Source: Nautilus pompilius (Eukaryota > Mollusca > Cephalopoda > Nautilida > Nautilidae). Taken from it: a stretch of DNA of 64,000 bases. The notes below the pieces were generated by a model. That model did no database searches and had not been told where the DNA came from. It was given only the letters and a program-made list of their open reading frames with translations. This document shows, in pieces, positions 1 to 14,800 of this stretch. Position 1 is the first letter of the stretch; the number at the start of each line of letters is the position of its first letter. Location: the NCBI GenBank assembly GCA_018389105.1, contig JACATO010001463.1, forward strand, positions 38,501 to 102,500. The letters run 5' to 3'. The position numbers were made by a program, and so were the translations under genes.

Positions 1-3000
1 TGTACTTCATAAATTTATGGAAAAACTGGATTTTGAAGGTGTTTAATGATTGTATTAACATAAATATATATTGCTAAAATGGATCTCCAATTAAGGCTAG
101 ATAAATGTCTTAATAAGCTCACCGTCATGTACTTTCAGTGACCCACATGTACAGTCATGTTTTCCCAACACCTGGCCTGGTCTCTTGATGCTTCACGATC
201 CACAGTAACTTAATAAAAACATTAAAATTCTTTTTTCTGCAATAAATAAAAGTTATGAGACAGGCGTTTGAGCAGAGATGATGAAAGTAAAACGTTGAAG
301 TACACTGCAATGTAAGATCAAGTATTTCGATCACTGTTACTGAGAATGTCAGGTGCCTACATGTTTAGGTAAAAAAAAAATTCACAGTTCACAAATTAAA
401 CTTCTCTCTGAAAGTGTTACTTTATCATGCATGTTTCAGAAAAAGAAAGAAATTCTGTATGCATGAATCTGGGCCCAGACTCAGCTTTTTCCAGAGGTGG
501 TTTCCAAGTCTGTCTGTCTGTCTGTCTCTCTCTCTGTCAGATACAGTGATAGATAATTTTACATATTTACCATTTTTATTGGTCACACATGATATGAAAA
601 CAATATCACTCCCAGAATGAAAATTTTTTTGACTCCTATTCCTGAAGTTAGCTTGATACTTGTTAATCTTTTGTCAAGAGCTTTAATGTTCCATTGGCTA
701 TTGGTTTTTGCATGATAGAATTTCAGGACTTTTTCCTTCCTCAACCTTGCAGCGAACTGTAAAATGTTGTGCTTCCATGCTAACAAAAACATCTTTCAGT
801 ATGATAAAATGAAATGGATTAGACAAACTAAAACAAAATGTTTCGATTTGATTGAGACTTTACATAGAGCAGGTGCTTCCTTATAGCAACAATCATTGCA
901 CATGTATTTAGCATCTTGCTTGTCTGACCCATGTATCTCACTTTATGCAATCTCTACAGCACACTGTACTGAGAAATAAAATTTAGGTTAGGTCTGTTCT
1001 CTTCTATTCTATTTTATGTTGTGTATTACCTGGCATTTTTCACAATTTTATGAAAGTTAAGGAGGTGTGACGAACGCACACCCTGCCTCTACACCCACGG
1101 GCAAGCAAGGTTGACTGAAAATAGATGATGACAAGGCAAAAACTAGCACGCATAATGTTTACTTAATGTTTTATCATAGCATAATCCTAAAGTAACTGAG
1201 TGGAAAGTAACAGTAAATAACGAATCTGGGGCTTTAATATCTGCTTAATCTTTTCTCCTTCAGAGTGGCCCAGACTGGCTGAAAACAGTCAGGCATTGAT
1301 GAGTCATTTAACCCTTTTGGTGCTTAATTAAATTTTGGGCTGGAAACTTCCAATTATCCTCCAAAAAATTAAATTAGGAATTTGATTGGAGAAGTTGTGG
1401 GGCTTTCAAATAAACGAGGGTGTTCCCACTTATCGCAATAGAGGGGAAAAGAATTTTTGAAGCTGTGGGATAAATTTGTTTCTAGCATCAAATGGCTATA
1501 AATGTCAAAGCAGATGCCTGCTTACAGCAGCATAAGGGTTAATGATCACTTCTGCCCACTATACTATGGATAGTAAATTTAACCTTTTTTTTTTTTTTAA
1601 ATCAGAAAATTATCTTTCACATTTCTACTTGGTGGGTCTTAAAAATTAACTCGAAATGAAATGTAGAGGAAAATGATTAACACTTTTCAATAAATAGACA
1701 TAATTATATCTTTGTTTACTTGTGAACCTGTCCTTACACTGAAGTCTTGAGAAGGCTATTGAGCAGAGGTCGAGGGGTTAACTTGTGATACCTTTACCAC
1801 ATGTACCTGCGAAATCCCTACTAGAACTGTCTCTGTTTAACCTTGGAAAGAAACCTGCAGCAGGAGTGTGCTGCAAATGTGGCCATCTGCCGCTATGATA
1901 TTGATAAAATTCTATATTTAATGGCACTATATTCAAATGTTCTTTGTCCATTTTCTCTCTTGGGTAGCCTGAGCATTTGTTGCTCAAAATAGCTTTAGAT
2001 GTTTGCACAGAAAATTGTAAATGACTGCCTTTAAAATGAATGATGTTTCAAAACTATCACGAAGCATCAAGATGCCTCATGCTTGTGGGTTGAGACCTTT
2101 CTTAATGGCAACGGTTACATTGTGCATGAACATGCCTACCAGAAGTTGTCTTATACCCCATATAGGAAGCACCAGATATAAGTCTTGGTCAGACCAACTC
2201 TGTTATGATGCAGCATTAGAAACAACACAGATGGCTACACAATCTACAGAATAGCTATGTAAATAATCCCGATTGCTGTGGGACCATTGCACACCTTAGC
2301 AATTTTTACAAGCATGTGGTTAATGTCACTTACTTGCGGCTGATGTCATTTTCTTAGATGGGTCATGGTCCAGTGGATAATTTTGCCTGTTTAGTAACAG
2401 CTGGCAGTGCTCCAAAAATGCAGTCCAACTATACTTCCAGGTTACCATTATGTTGCTATTGGAAGCAAGCCACATCTTTGTTTCTGTTTTTTAAATCAGT
2501 TTAACACGCCATCAAATTGCTGCTGTCTTTCTACATATCACAACAAAAGTGGATATTGGTTTCACAGAAAATATTGCATGGGTGGATGTTGGATTTTTGG
2601 CTAACCGCTGTGATTCTTGGTGTTGGGACCACTGAAGATTACATCAAAGAAACTGCAGTTAGTGCTTTTTTTCTATCTGTTTTATGCATTAAAAGTCTGT
2701 GAATATAACTTAGAAGCATAAAAACCTAATACATAGAAGTTGATCACTCCAATTTAGGTGGACTGACTTTGATTTTGATCGCCATTCTCTACAATTTTTG
2801 GTTAACAAGTTGGAAATTCAGACTTTAATATTTATCAACCAGTAGTATTTGTTTTAAAAAATTGTTATATTTTCAGCAATTTATGTTGGGATGTGCTGGG
2901 GTGTGTCCGTGCATTTTGGAAATCAAAATGTAAAACTTTCACATTGTGCAAAGTTTGTGTGCAACACTTGTTCCCACGTCACAGAGCGAATAGTGATTTT

Positions 3001-6000
3001 CAGAAAAGCACACGAACATTTCTGTGGTAATCTGCACCTGAGCTGAAGATTTTTTTCCGCTCATGACATTGACTGACCAGGGGGAAAACCCAGTTCCAGC
3101 CAAACATTGGAATAGATATGTCAAGTGGTCTTGTGTCACGCAAGGTGTTCATGTCTGCTGGAGGCAGTCCACAACTGGGACCCTTCAAAGGATGTCAGAA
3201 ATGCTAAAAGCGACACATACATTTTCCCTCCCTCTCCAGTGTTGCTGGTCACTTATTAAATGTTTATAAATAGGAATCAGATAGTTTTTTTTTGCCCCTT
3301 CTGGATTATATCTTTTGATTATGATGGATTTGCTTCAAACACTTGAATAAAGATTAAGGAATATGAACTGATTAACGAGCAAGTTTGGAAAAGTATAAGT
3401 TTCATAAATACTTAACCTGATTTTGAACATATGACATTGTTTATCAGGGATATGATCTATGTGCAAATGAAAATCATCTTGTGGAAAGTTCCAAAATGAT
3501 GCCAATTTTAGGCTTAGAACGTAGGCAGTTTCTTTCATTGTCAACATTTTCTGGGCAGTGTATGCCATTGAAACTACCTAGATTACTACAACACTGCTGT
3601 CGCTTAAACTTGCCTTTTGGTTCATAAGTCGGTACTCCTCGTCTCGGAAACTTGAATCTCTGTTAGCAGCACATTAGCTGCCACATCTGCCAAACAGCTT
3701 TGCTATCCCCAAGAGGCCTGGTACAAAACTCTCCAGAAATGGTTTATAAAAGATGGAGCCTCAAGTCTCATTGCAACTAACTGAGAATTAATGAATTGTA
3801 AAATATGTTTGGTTTTTTTTTTGTCATTGATCCAACTAATCCGAGATGCTAGCAAAGTTGCTTTTAGTGCAGAGAAATAATTTTAACATCTAATCCATTC
3901 ATACAAATCAAATTATGTATCTATTATTTTTCACTGATAGTAGATTTTGAAGTTGTAGGCACAATTGTCTAAAATCACCTTGGTCTAAAAGCACTCCGTG
4001 CGATAAATGTCGACCACAAAAGGATATAAACAACAGTCGTGTGTTGTATTTATTTTTTATAGAATAAAGGCAGTTGATCCGCTGTCTTTTGTATGGTCCG
4101 TACAGACTTTCTATGTATTGCATGTGATCCAGTTTGCGTAATCCGCCACCCTGGTCCCTTGGGCTGGCGGATTACGCAAATTCTACTGCGTGAGAGAGTC
4201 CCGAGTCATTCAGAAACATTTCGAGTCGACCTTCAAGTCACTCAGTTGATATGAAAACACGTTCTTTTGTAAAAATAAAATCTCAAAATTCGCTAAAGTA
4301 GAATAAATCCTTATTTGCTACTTTCCGTTTTAGACGAATTAGATAATGGACTTGAAAATGCAGTGGTCAGTATACAAAATCACGATTTCACAACAATCAC
4401 CCTTCCACCATGGATGAATCGCACTCAGCAATTGTCGTTAGTTTTTAAAACACAGTTTGCTTCAAGCTTGGCCCAAACAATATCACCCCTGCACTGCGAT
4501 TAAGTCCTAGTCAGTCGTCGTGTTTAAAATAATTTCAAATTAGATCAGATGCTTGTAGACGGAGGTTTATCACGATGTTTGTGATAAGTGCGGTAGTTGT
4601 TTGCAGGCAACTCTATTTTTTTACAAGTCTGCACTTTAATAATGATGTCGTTTGATTTAAAATAGAACTGCGAACCATTTTTCTGTCAGCATCATTGGCT
4701 GTTTGTGTTTTGTAAAACATCAGCATGTACTTGTTGCTACAACATAAACGTGCAAATAAAAATGTAAGGGGTGGCCATAGACTCAAAAAAATGGTGACTT
4801 CATGTCTCACGTGGTCAGGAAATTCTAAAGCTGGTTCTTCGCGGGAATCCTGTTGATACGTAATCTGGAGAAACAGTGATTGTCAGTTACATATGCTAAT
4901 TCATAGTTAATTTCTAGCAGACCATGTACAGTTAGGATTTTAAGTAGTTTACATACGGAGTAATCATCTGCATCTTTCTGACTATAATTTTTATTAACTT
5001 AGTCTGAAATGAGAGTTAATGTGAATACTACTACAAATCATGTGTTTTCTGAATCATATATATATATTGCATATACTGCATCTTTAATCAGGAGTGTTTC
5101 CTTGTTGTTTTCTGTTCTGTTATGGCAGGGATTACTTTCAAATGTAAATCAATTAAAAGTTTGGTGAAAGGAAAATTCTAAATCAAATGGTTATTGCTGA
5201 AAAAGAAGCAAAGAAACTACAAAAAATAAAATTAGGAGGCTGACAATTCCAACTTTAGTGTAATACAATTGATAATAGGAATAAGAGTTTAAAATGCTTT
5301 TGGACAATTTCTGAAACAAAATTATAAGTAGTATAGCTATCATTTTGATGACAAAAATGGCACTAGTGGATGTTTTGAGCAAATAATTTAATTTTTAACA
5401 AATATAAAATGCCATTATGAGAAAAAACATCTCAAACAATTCAGTACAGCAGATTGATATATCAATTCCAGCATGTTTAAATTTTATCATTTATTTTCCA
5501 GTAAAACTCGTATTCTTTTTATTCCAGTGGTTTGTTAACCAAGATAGACATTTAATAGTCATCTGTAGACTTTCATCGTGTTAAATTAGAAAAAAATCTG
5601 TTAATTCGATTGAAAATTGAACATTGATAAATAGTAAGACAGATCTCTAAGTATCCTCTCTCTCTCTCTCCCTCTCCCCCTATCTTTGTATTCATTTCAC
5701 TGATAGTTATATTATTTGTTGTTCCGGCCCTGCTAGGATAGATTTTCTTGATATTAGGTTTATTTTGAATCCTGCTGCAATGGCTTACTGGGCAGAGCTT
5801 TTCAGTATTACACACATTCTTAGAAAAATAACTGCTCCGCAAGAGAGTTCTATAAATCTAAGTAGAGAGCTAGTTGGTTAGTACAAAGGGGAAGGAGGCT
5901 TGGACCGAACTCTTGCTTTGCGACTTTGTGCAGCCCCTCTTTGGATGACCAGCCAGTTTGTTTGGACACTTGACGCCACATGTACTAAGCACAATTTTAC

Positions 6001-8666
6001 GGCAGTTGTTGGAAGAAGTTTTTATGTTCTGTCCCTTTCAGCTTTAATATATTTCATAGAATAAGGTTTAGTTTTGACGGGTTGCATTACTTAGTAATAT
6101 CTCAGACCCTTGTAAATTAGTATAGCCAGGGACATCAGTAAAAACATTGAATTAGTTTTAACAGTTTCTTTGAATCATCTGGTACTGGTTTGGAGGAAAC
6201 CCTAAATATGACAGAGAACTTTGCTTTATTTATGTTTTGGATAACTAGACATATTTGCCCGAAGCAGTCTAAATTTGCTGCTTATATCAAATATATATTT
6301 TCAAGTGTTTGTGTGTTACTTTCTCATGGCAGAACCATAGCACTTAGAGGCCCCATGTTGGATGTGCAAGGATCTAAGCTACCGCACGTTAGCCTGAAGC
6401 CATTTTCCCCCTGTGCAGCACAAGGTACCCCCCTCCATCCTTTTTTATTCTCCTTTGAAAAGACTTTCCAATGACCAGTAGATAGCCAGACAAACACAAT
6501 CTCCGGGTTTTTATCTTTTGTTGGCTGGACAGAGAAATTTCAGGAAAATGTGGTTGCTGAAGACTAATTTATGGTTGACCAACTTCCTGGATATAAAAAC
6601 CAAATACAGACTGGCTTTGACAACAAGTCGGTAACTACAAGTGGCAAATGTAAAAGTTGATAAGATAATAGCTATAATTGAAAAATATGAAAAAGGCGTT
6701 TATCAAGTGTGCATTATGGTATCCTCGTGGCGGGGAATGGAGTAAGACATGATGATGCAGACACCATGACCAAGTAGAAGGGAAGAGTCTACTTGAACTG
6801 TGGGGTGGAGGCAGGAGGACAGATAAACACTTAAAAAATATATATTATTATTATTATGACAAAAAAAGATAACATTTCTAGTATCTAAGAGTGAATAACA
6901 ACATGGCAGATTAGTTGTGGTTAGTTAAGGATCAAGTGTTTTAAGTTTAAATAGAATATGTCATAGACCTTGAAAAAAAATAGAACTTATGTTGAAGGAT
7001 AATTAATGTGAATCTACTATTTTATAGTCCATTTAATGCAGAAGAGCAATTGCTAAGCAGTCACCTTTTGCTATTTTCACATCTTTTGGGGGTACATTCT
7101 GCTCCCACCCTTAGTACTACTACAGCAGATTCCTTCCTTCCTACTCTCAGCAATATTCTGAGAATCTGTGTTCTCCACCTTAACTTCCATGTCAGTATTT
7201 GGGTTGCAAGCATCTCTTGCCCCACCTGTGTTACCTCTGATAGTATTATTTGGAAGGCTTCTCTCAGATAACCCTATAACTCTTCCGTATAGTATCACCA
7301 CCATTACACACAATGTTGTTTGAGTCTCCAAGTCCTGATCTTTCTGCATCAAAGATTTCTTGCTAGCTTTTCACTACATCCTGTACTTCTGAGTACGCAT
7401 GCCTTTTATTTTCTAGATAAGTCTTCAGTTATAGGATTAAATAGAAACACTTGCAAAACAACCTAAGATTAGCATCATTGCACACCGAAACATTCGATTT
7501 CGCGACTAAAACTTGTGATAATGACAAGGAAAGATAATTCAAAATGTGAGTTTCTTTTACTTCTAACAACATAATTGAGAAAAGCCACAAATAACTGTCT
7601 ACTCTGTATAAGCAACACAATGTTCTGTTCTGTTATTCTAATTGCATGTTTGCTAACCAGTTTATTCTGTTATAAACAATACTAATCTTGCAGGGTTATA
7701 ATTATTCTTAGACCTGTTTGAACCCCTAAACCAATATATACTTTGCCTTGTGACCTAGTTCATCCCAATGGAAACACCTCGGTACTTCAGGATTAACCTT
7801 TATTTATCAGATTATCTGGGCTTAGACAAACAAAGCAGTATGACTAACAGGTTTACTGTTCTTTTTCACAAGCTGATAAAGCATCAGACAGTCAACCTAT
7901 CAATTTAGTACATGTTCTTTAAATTTCTGTTGCACCTCACCAGAAAATGACCTTTTACATATTTCCTTAGGCCTTTACGCGGTGAGCATGGCTTTAGTAT
8001 CTAACCATTTGCTGAGTTAAGAAGCCTTGGCAAAAACTGTTTGGAAGAACCACACCTAAATTGGTTCAGTATTAAAGAACTTTTCTCTATAACCATCTCT
8101 TGCAGTTAAATTGAACCTAGCCAATAAGACTTTTTAAAGCCTGTCAGTAATCTGTGATATCTCTGGCCTTTATTCCTAAGTACACCTGCAGAGCTTTGTT
8201 TATAAGACAAGATAAGATGTTACTTGGCCATCCCTGAACTTAAGGATACCTTTCAGATCTCAAGAAGGTAACTGTCTAGGTCATCTGGAAAATTGCTAAA
8301 TAATGTCTATCTAATGAGAGGAAAACTATATATTACTAACACTTTAGAGGTGGAGTAGGCTTGAGTTCTTTTTATTTTCTAACTTGCTATGGTGCAATTT
8401 CATAGCCAGAATCTCCAACTCTATTGTTCTCTCTCTCTCCTCTTTGAATGTATGTTTTTGCATGTTTCTTTCACCTCCATCGACCAGTGATATTTGTTGG
8501 GATTTCTGTAATACTTTTAACAAGAGCTTAGTGACCAACTATACTTTATAGTGCAATAAAATGGCTGGATAGTTAGTGCGATGCTAGCCACTTTTACCCT
8601 TCTCATTTATGTATATTCAGTTTGGAAGAAAAAAGTTTTTAAAATAGATTTACCTCTTGTTTTCAG
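1..8666. other. AT-rich upstream DNA of gene 1, no gene supported
   Basis: Open frames here are short, lack family resemblance and have no consistent splice context. There is no CpG island, so the transcription start of gene 1 either lies left of the window or uses a CpG-poor promoter. The only structured element seen is the perfect hairpin near 4.13-4.18 kb. Small AT and CT microsatellites are present (for example about 5058-5070 and 5658-5672). Confidence 0.6.
4133..4180. repeat. Perfect 16-bp inverted repeat (hairpin)
   Basis: The left arm TTTGCGTAATCCGCCA (4133-4148) and right arm TGGCGGATTACGCAAA (4165-4180) are exact reverse complements around a 16-nt centre. The centre itself can extend the stem through CCC/GGG with one bulge. 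The pairing stops abruptly outside the arms. It could be a foldback or MITE remnant or an RNA hairpin; no target-site duplication is visible. Confidence 0.75.
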
Positions 8667-8871
8667 ATTTAATTGCTAAATAGTGCTTGTGAATTACAAC
8701 TACAGCTATGCCACGTAGACAGTCTGGCAGTTCGGCTGGAACTCGGAGGAGTCCCCGTGCTGCAGTCAAGGCTTCAGCATCTCCAGCCCCCACTCGCAGT
8801 CAGAGTGCTCGTGGGTCCAGAACACCAGTTATCCAAGTTAAACCATCTGGTAGTTCTTCTCCAAGAGGCAG
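8667..8871 (+). CDS. Gene 1 exon with start codon (coding from 8708)
   Basis: An acceptor TTTTCAG ends at 8666, so at least one 5' UTR exon lies upstream. An in-frame TGA at 8690 makes the ATG at 8708 the first usable start. It encodes 54 residues plus two bases, beginning MPRRQSGSSAGTRRSP. This start is rich in Ser, Arg, Ala and Pro with no acidic residue, as in mitochondrial presequences or basic nuclear tails. The donor is GTAAGT. Confidence 0.8.
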
Positions 8872-11800
8872 GTAAGTTTTTGACTTTTGATAACTACCTG
8901 TATTGTGTGTATGTGTTTAGGGGAAAAAATCTTCATTGTTCATGTTGTGACAGTTTTATCGTTTAAACAGATGAATGAGCAGTGTTGGAAACTAACAGAA
9001 GAGCTTTCAGCACTGGACATTTTTTTAAAAAAATTAGGTTTAGCCCAATAAGCAAACAAATTATTAGTCTTTCCAAAAAGTTTAATTTTAAGACAGGATC
9101 TGCAGATAGGTAATTAAGAAAACAATTATTGAATATCTTATACAAAACACGAAGATAGTGGGAATCAAATTTCTATAAATACGGATAATTGTTTGTTCTG
9201 ATGTACTGGAAATATTTTCTTGCTGGCATCTGCCATGTTTGTTGTTTTATTTACATTTGTAAACCAAAAAAACAGTTTCAGGAAGCACTCTTCAAATGAT
9301 GCATTTCATGCTAAAATTACCTATGTTTTTAATGTGATGTTCACATGTTGAAACCCAATACCAGCAGCAACAACAACAACAACAACAACAAAAGTTTTAA
9401 ATATTACCCTTTTTGCCGTGATGCGAATCTATCAGTCCTTGAAACAGAGATGTGATTGTATATTTAGTTTTTGGAGTTGTGTTATGCGAGTCCAAACCTT
9501 TAAGAAAATAAGTAAAAGAGAAGTTGCTGCAAAACAACAACTTGAACAGTTTTGTGTGTGTAAAGAAAAAATTTGCTAAAAGCCGTGATTGATATAGATT
9601 TTCTTTGTGCGTGTAAGGGAAATTAGAAAGAAAAAAAAGAGTATAGGTTTTCATTTGAGTTTTCCCCATAACCTTACTCTAAAACTCAATAAAAGATTAG
9701 GTATGTGGAAAGGTTGAACTTGGCCTCCTAAAATTTTTTAATGTTAATTTTATTTCTTATTTGGTGCTTGATTAACAATATCTCATCCCTAGCAGGTGTG
9801 AAGATATCTTTCATGCCAAAAATCTGAATCTTAATAGTGGAGGAGAGTAGTTGTTGTTTGTTGTCTTTTACACACACACAAAGGGGAATAAATTAATTAA
9901 TAACATAAGCTGAACCAGATCTATTCCAGTAATGTCCACAAGCTTACGACACAAATCTGCACGATTTACCTACTCTTCTGGTATGCAGTAAATTTAAATG
10001 TAGAGAGGCTAGGACAAGATGGTAACTGTTACTATGATTGATCTAGGGAAGGGAAAAGCAGCCCAACCAGAAATGGAGGAGGCAGGGTTGGATGGCTGGC
10101 TGGCATGTCAGCTGCCTTTCTGTTAGTCTCTCACAGATTGATGTAGATCATTGAAACAGAAAATCAAGAGATTTTTTTTATATCAGTCATTACTTAAGGA
10201 AATATAGAAATTGTAGTTGTACATAGCTTTATAAATTTTATAAGGATTGTTTAAGTTTGTTTAGATTTGTTGAAGTTTCATTTCATGATTAAGAGAATTG
10301 TGTTCATATTTAAATGTAGTAATAATATTAATAGTGTAACTGGGAAATATTTCCATGTGTACTGTTTGTGTAGGCTGCCATTGGTGTCTTCTAAGCTAAT
10401 ACATTGCAGCAGTTTTCATTGATGATGATAAATACATTAGAGAAGCTTTTGGGTATTAGTTTGATAATATTTGAACACTGCAAGAGGTGTGCCATCTTGA
10501 TTGTGGATGTAAGTACTCATCTTTTGAGTGTATAAAGCTAGGCTGAACATGGCATATTCAGCAGTTTCTCCTTTGATAAAGGTTGGACAACAACTAAAAT
10601 ACCCCAGTAGGGGTGTTTAGTTTTTGGTTTATAAATTCATTTTAAGTCAACTCTGTATACAATTTATAATAATTTCTTAGCTTTAAATGATTTACCATAA
10701 TGTTTTTTTAAATGTCAGATTCTTTAGCAGTGTGATCTAGAAAAATATATGCTTAGCAGTACTGAATAGCTTTAATTTCATCTACTCACATTTAGACTGG
10801 AATCAGATGAAATAGCAAAGGCCTTCCTTTGAACTTTTAAAAGATAGCAAAAGGTTAGTTTCTAGAATATGGTGGCTATAGAGGTCACTTGGGGGGAATT
10901 TCATTAACATAGTGCAGCAGTAGCTAAGGAATGTCTACCAAGAAGCATTTGGTAGATAAATAAATGAAAAATTGATAATGATTTGAATTATGAAATTAGT
11001 TAAGAGAAGTTAATTTTTTTTCTTTTTCTTTTTTAATATCATTCTGCTACACTTGTTAATACTGGTGCTGTCTTCAGTACTCTGCATGGACTTTGAGATT
11101 GTATAGATTTTAATAAATGCATCTGTTAAAAACACATAAAAGACCAACACCTTATAAAGAATTTTTCTTTTAGCTATGCTATAATAAGTTTGTTATTCTT
11201 CCTAAAATTATGTTCTGTAATTTCTTTGTGTCACTTATGGCTGTTTTGCATCCTCATATCATTTATACCATGTGCTCTATGCAGATAAATTTCTCTGTTC
11301 TGAGCCTAATATTTCATTTGCCAGTTAGTGTAGGGACAGATGCCTTCTGTCTCTAAAAAGCAACCAGGTGAGCAGAGTGAAAGAAAATTGCTAGCATTTG
11401 AGAGATTCATTTTTATTGCGTGAAGATCTAATTTTGAAGTCTGGGCTGTGCTGATAACAGTGGTCAACAAATTTAAACTTTTCATCTGGTTCAGAAACAA
11501 AAATACCTGTGGTTAATAATTTTGAGTATGCTGAGCTGAATAATCAATCTGAGTGTATTATATAAGTACAACCAAAGCCATCTTGGATTTCCATTTGTAT
11601 TCAATAGGTGTATCACACTGCAGCATTCAGCAAACATTTATCGTCATGCTGCTATTCCATTTTCCTTGGTAGCAACTCTCTGTGATGGGGATGTTTGATG
11701 GAATTGATCATTGCGCTCAGCATTAACATCTCCCCAGTTTTCAGGGAAAAAAATTGAGGTGTGAGTTCAGTGATGTCTGGCAGCTGATGGCTCCTGCACA

Positions 11801-14800
11801 AGTTTGGCATAACTTTCTGCATTGTGGTTACCCAAAAAATTGTCATCTTCTTTGAAAGTAATCCATGATCCAAACTCCTCCTGAGGGTCCTTCATCAGCC
11901 AGAATGTCACGGATCTGGGATCCCACGAAAATTCCTTCCTTCAGTTTAGCATCACTGCACAAAGTTTTTCATTGACTGTAGCTTGATGTACAATGGTGGT
12001 AGGTACACATTCTGTGAGCTCTCAAGTGGTTAACATTGTACATTTTTCTCACCAGGAATGTAATTCTCACGTGGAGGAGCTGTCTTTCCTCTGGTAGTGT
12101 TCTTTTATGGCGCAGATGTCCCACAGACATAAGAAACAGCAAAACTTCGTAAAGCCACGTATGTGCCATTGAAATTCAGTATATTTGATCAGTTTAAATA
12201 CCATGACCATATTCTCATAGGACTCCCTTAGGTGACCCAAGTGACCATTGGCATGCTAGGTAACTGATTTCAATTAAGAAGAACAGCATTCGAACTGGTT
12301 TTGAAACTGTCGATAAAAAGATGCCACTCAGATGGATTGTGCTTATGACCTTTGTGCACCGAATAGACCACTGACATCACAGCAGTAACACCCTGACTGC
12401 TCCACATTGAAGAACTGCACGAAACTCTCATTACGCATTCTGAAAAAAGTAACTTTTACAGTTAATTCTACTTGTATAATAGATTATCACAGTTGATGTA
12501 TTGTCCTGACACTGAAGACCACTAAGTTTGAAGAATTTAAACACAATAAATTGTAACCAAAGACCAACACACCATAGACCAAGGAATACAACTCTGTATA
12601 TTTAAACTGTGATGCAAGTGAACAAAAACAAATCAAGGGTGCTTGTCTCCATTGACCAAAAAGCCCAAATAGGATGAAAGAAAGCCAAGCGTGAAATGAC
12701 ATAACAGTTAACTATAGTGCATTCCTATAATAAACACTGATTACAGTTCAAGCATCTAAGTAATCAATATTTTTAAAATTAGATGTGATGCAGTAAAACT
12801 AAGGTTCGACTTGTAATCAGCATGCTGCAGTTAGTAAGAAATACCCAATATGATTCATGAACCAAAGACCTTGTTGTTGAGTGTAATTTTATTATTATTC
12901 CTTTTAAAATCTCTCATTATACAAATATCCACATCATAACCCTCCCAAAGAAAAGGAAAAAAAAACCCACCTAAAACACTTGCATATGAGCAGTGTCTGA
13001 ATGTGTATTTGTATAATTTCAGAAGTATTAAGAATTCTTCTAAAGAGAAACCAAATGAAAAGGCATCACCTTTCCCAGGACGACGAGGAAGGAGCTTAAG
13101 TCGGAATCAGACCAATGGTACAGTGATTTATTTAGATCCTTTTGTCTTTATTGTTATACAAAATATTTGACTGCAACAGAATGTGGTTTGTTCTATGTTT
13201 TGCAATAATATCACAGTGCCCTTATAAGATAACTCAAACATTTATCAGTAATACCAAAATTTTATATTAATTAGGCCAGTTGACCTAATAATCTGATACA
13301 TTAGAATCTGGCATTTCTAGATTGGTTGGGACCATGTGCAAGATTTTGGATTTAAAAACAACTTTCTATGAAAATCCAAATGCTATTTTAATTCAACACA
13401 TTTACACAGAATGAAACCTGTTTAACATGAAAAATTTGCTTTCTGTACTTTTAGATGAAGTCAGGTATATTACTTTCTTTCATTGTACCAAATCTTCCCG
13501 GGTGCCATTATCCTAAAGCTGCTCATTCAGCTTAATTTATTTTGATACACCTATTCTGGCACACTCTTCAGAGCTGAACGACTTCTAACATCTTCACTTA
13601 ATATTTTGCTCTGATTTGCTGCAAGAGTTTTGTTGTACTTAGGCGGGTTATCTGCATCCAGTGCATGGCTAAAAAAAAAAACTGCACAACCTACTTTCGT
13701 CATGGTTATAAATTAGATTTTTTGAACAGCTCAGTTTCTAAAACTTCATGGAAAGAATTTCAAAATAGCTCCACTGCATTGACATTACAAAGAGTTATTC
13801 CCCCCTTCATGCTTAATTGCTGGATTTCCATGTTGGTGCTGCAAATTTATCAGTTACTCTGATTGTGTTGAATTCCAAAATCCTCAGCATTCATTTTTTA
13901 GTTTGTGGGATTTTTCCCATATGCAAAGATTCAAACAGTGGCACTTTTTCCCTCCCAAAATAACTTCTTTTTTTTTTTAAAAAAAAAAATAGTTTTTGGC
14001 TGGTGCTTCTTCAGCGATCTGTCAGAACTACAGTTAACTGACTTTATGCAAACCTCTAGTTAGATGCTAAACAATTAAATTTCTATCCTGAATAGGAGCT
14101 GGAATTCGATACTGACTGTTCATGGATTTGTCTTCGAGTGTTCATTGCATTAGCGTAGCTTAGTAATAATGACCGCAAAACATTTAGCTTTTTTGTAATT
14201 TGTTCGCATGTCCCTCCAAAAATGATAATACCAGTCCTAGTATTGAGTTTAAAAATGTAGGTATATAAAACCTAATTTGTTAGAGCTACTTGGCCATTTT
14301 GCTGCTGTTTTTTCTCATTTATTTTCTTAGCAATATAATGGTGAACCTTGGTTGTTTAGTATCTAATCAGTAGAGAAAAATAGATGAAAAGTGTGGTTTT
14401 CCCAAGAACATACAGATGATTTCCTGAAAAAAAAAAGCCAAGAGTGCTACTTACAGGGTTCTTAATCATTACTACACTGCAATTAGTATTAATTAATTAA
14501 ATAAAACGAGACTATTTCTATTTGTATATTTTTTTGCAATTTTCCCCTTGTCCCAGCAAGGATTAGTTTTTTGGGGTAGGGATGATATTTTTCAAAATTG
14601 AAAGTGCCGTGTTACCTATTCCAATCCTCAGTGCATCATGCAAATGCTGATCAGGCATGGGAGAATGCAATTAAGATTTTACAAATTTCATTGTTGAGAA
14701 AGTTTGCTTGCACAACTATGTGCTGCCCAAAACCTTAATGAATCCTTGTGAAAGTTTTGATGTTGGTGTAACTACTTTCTGCAAAAGAAAAAGGAAAGAG

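Noticed and set aside
8344..8538. Minus-strand frame with a charged helix (EERERTIELEILAMKL)
   Set aside because: Recalls the helix of Myb-like transposon proteins, but it is too short and isolated to support.
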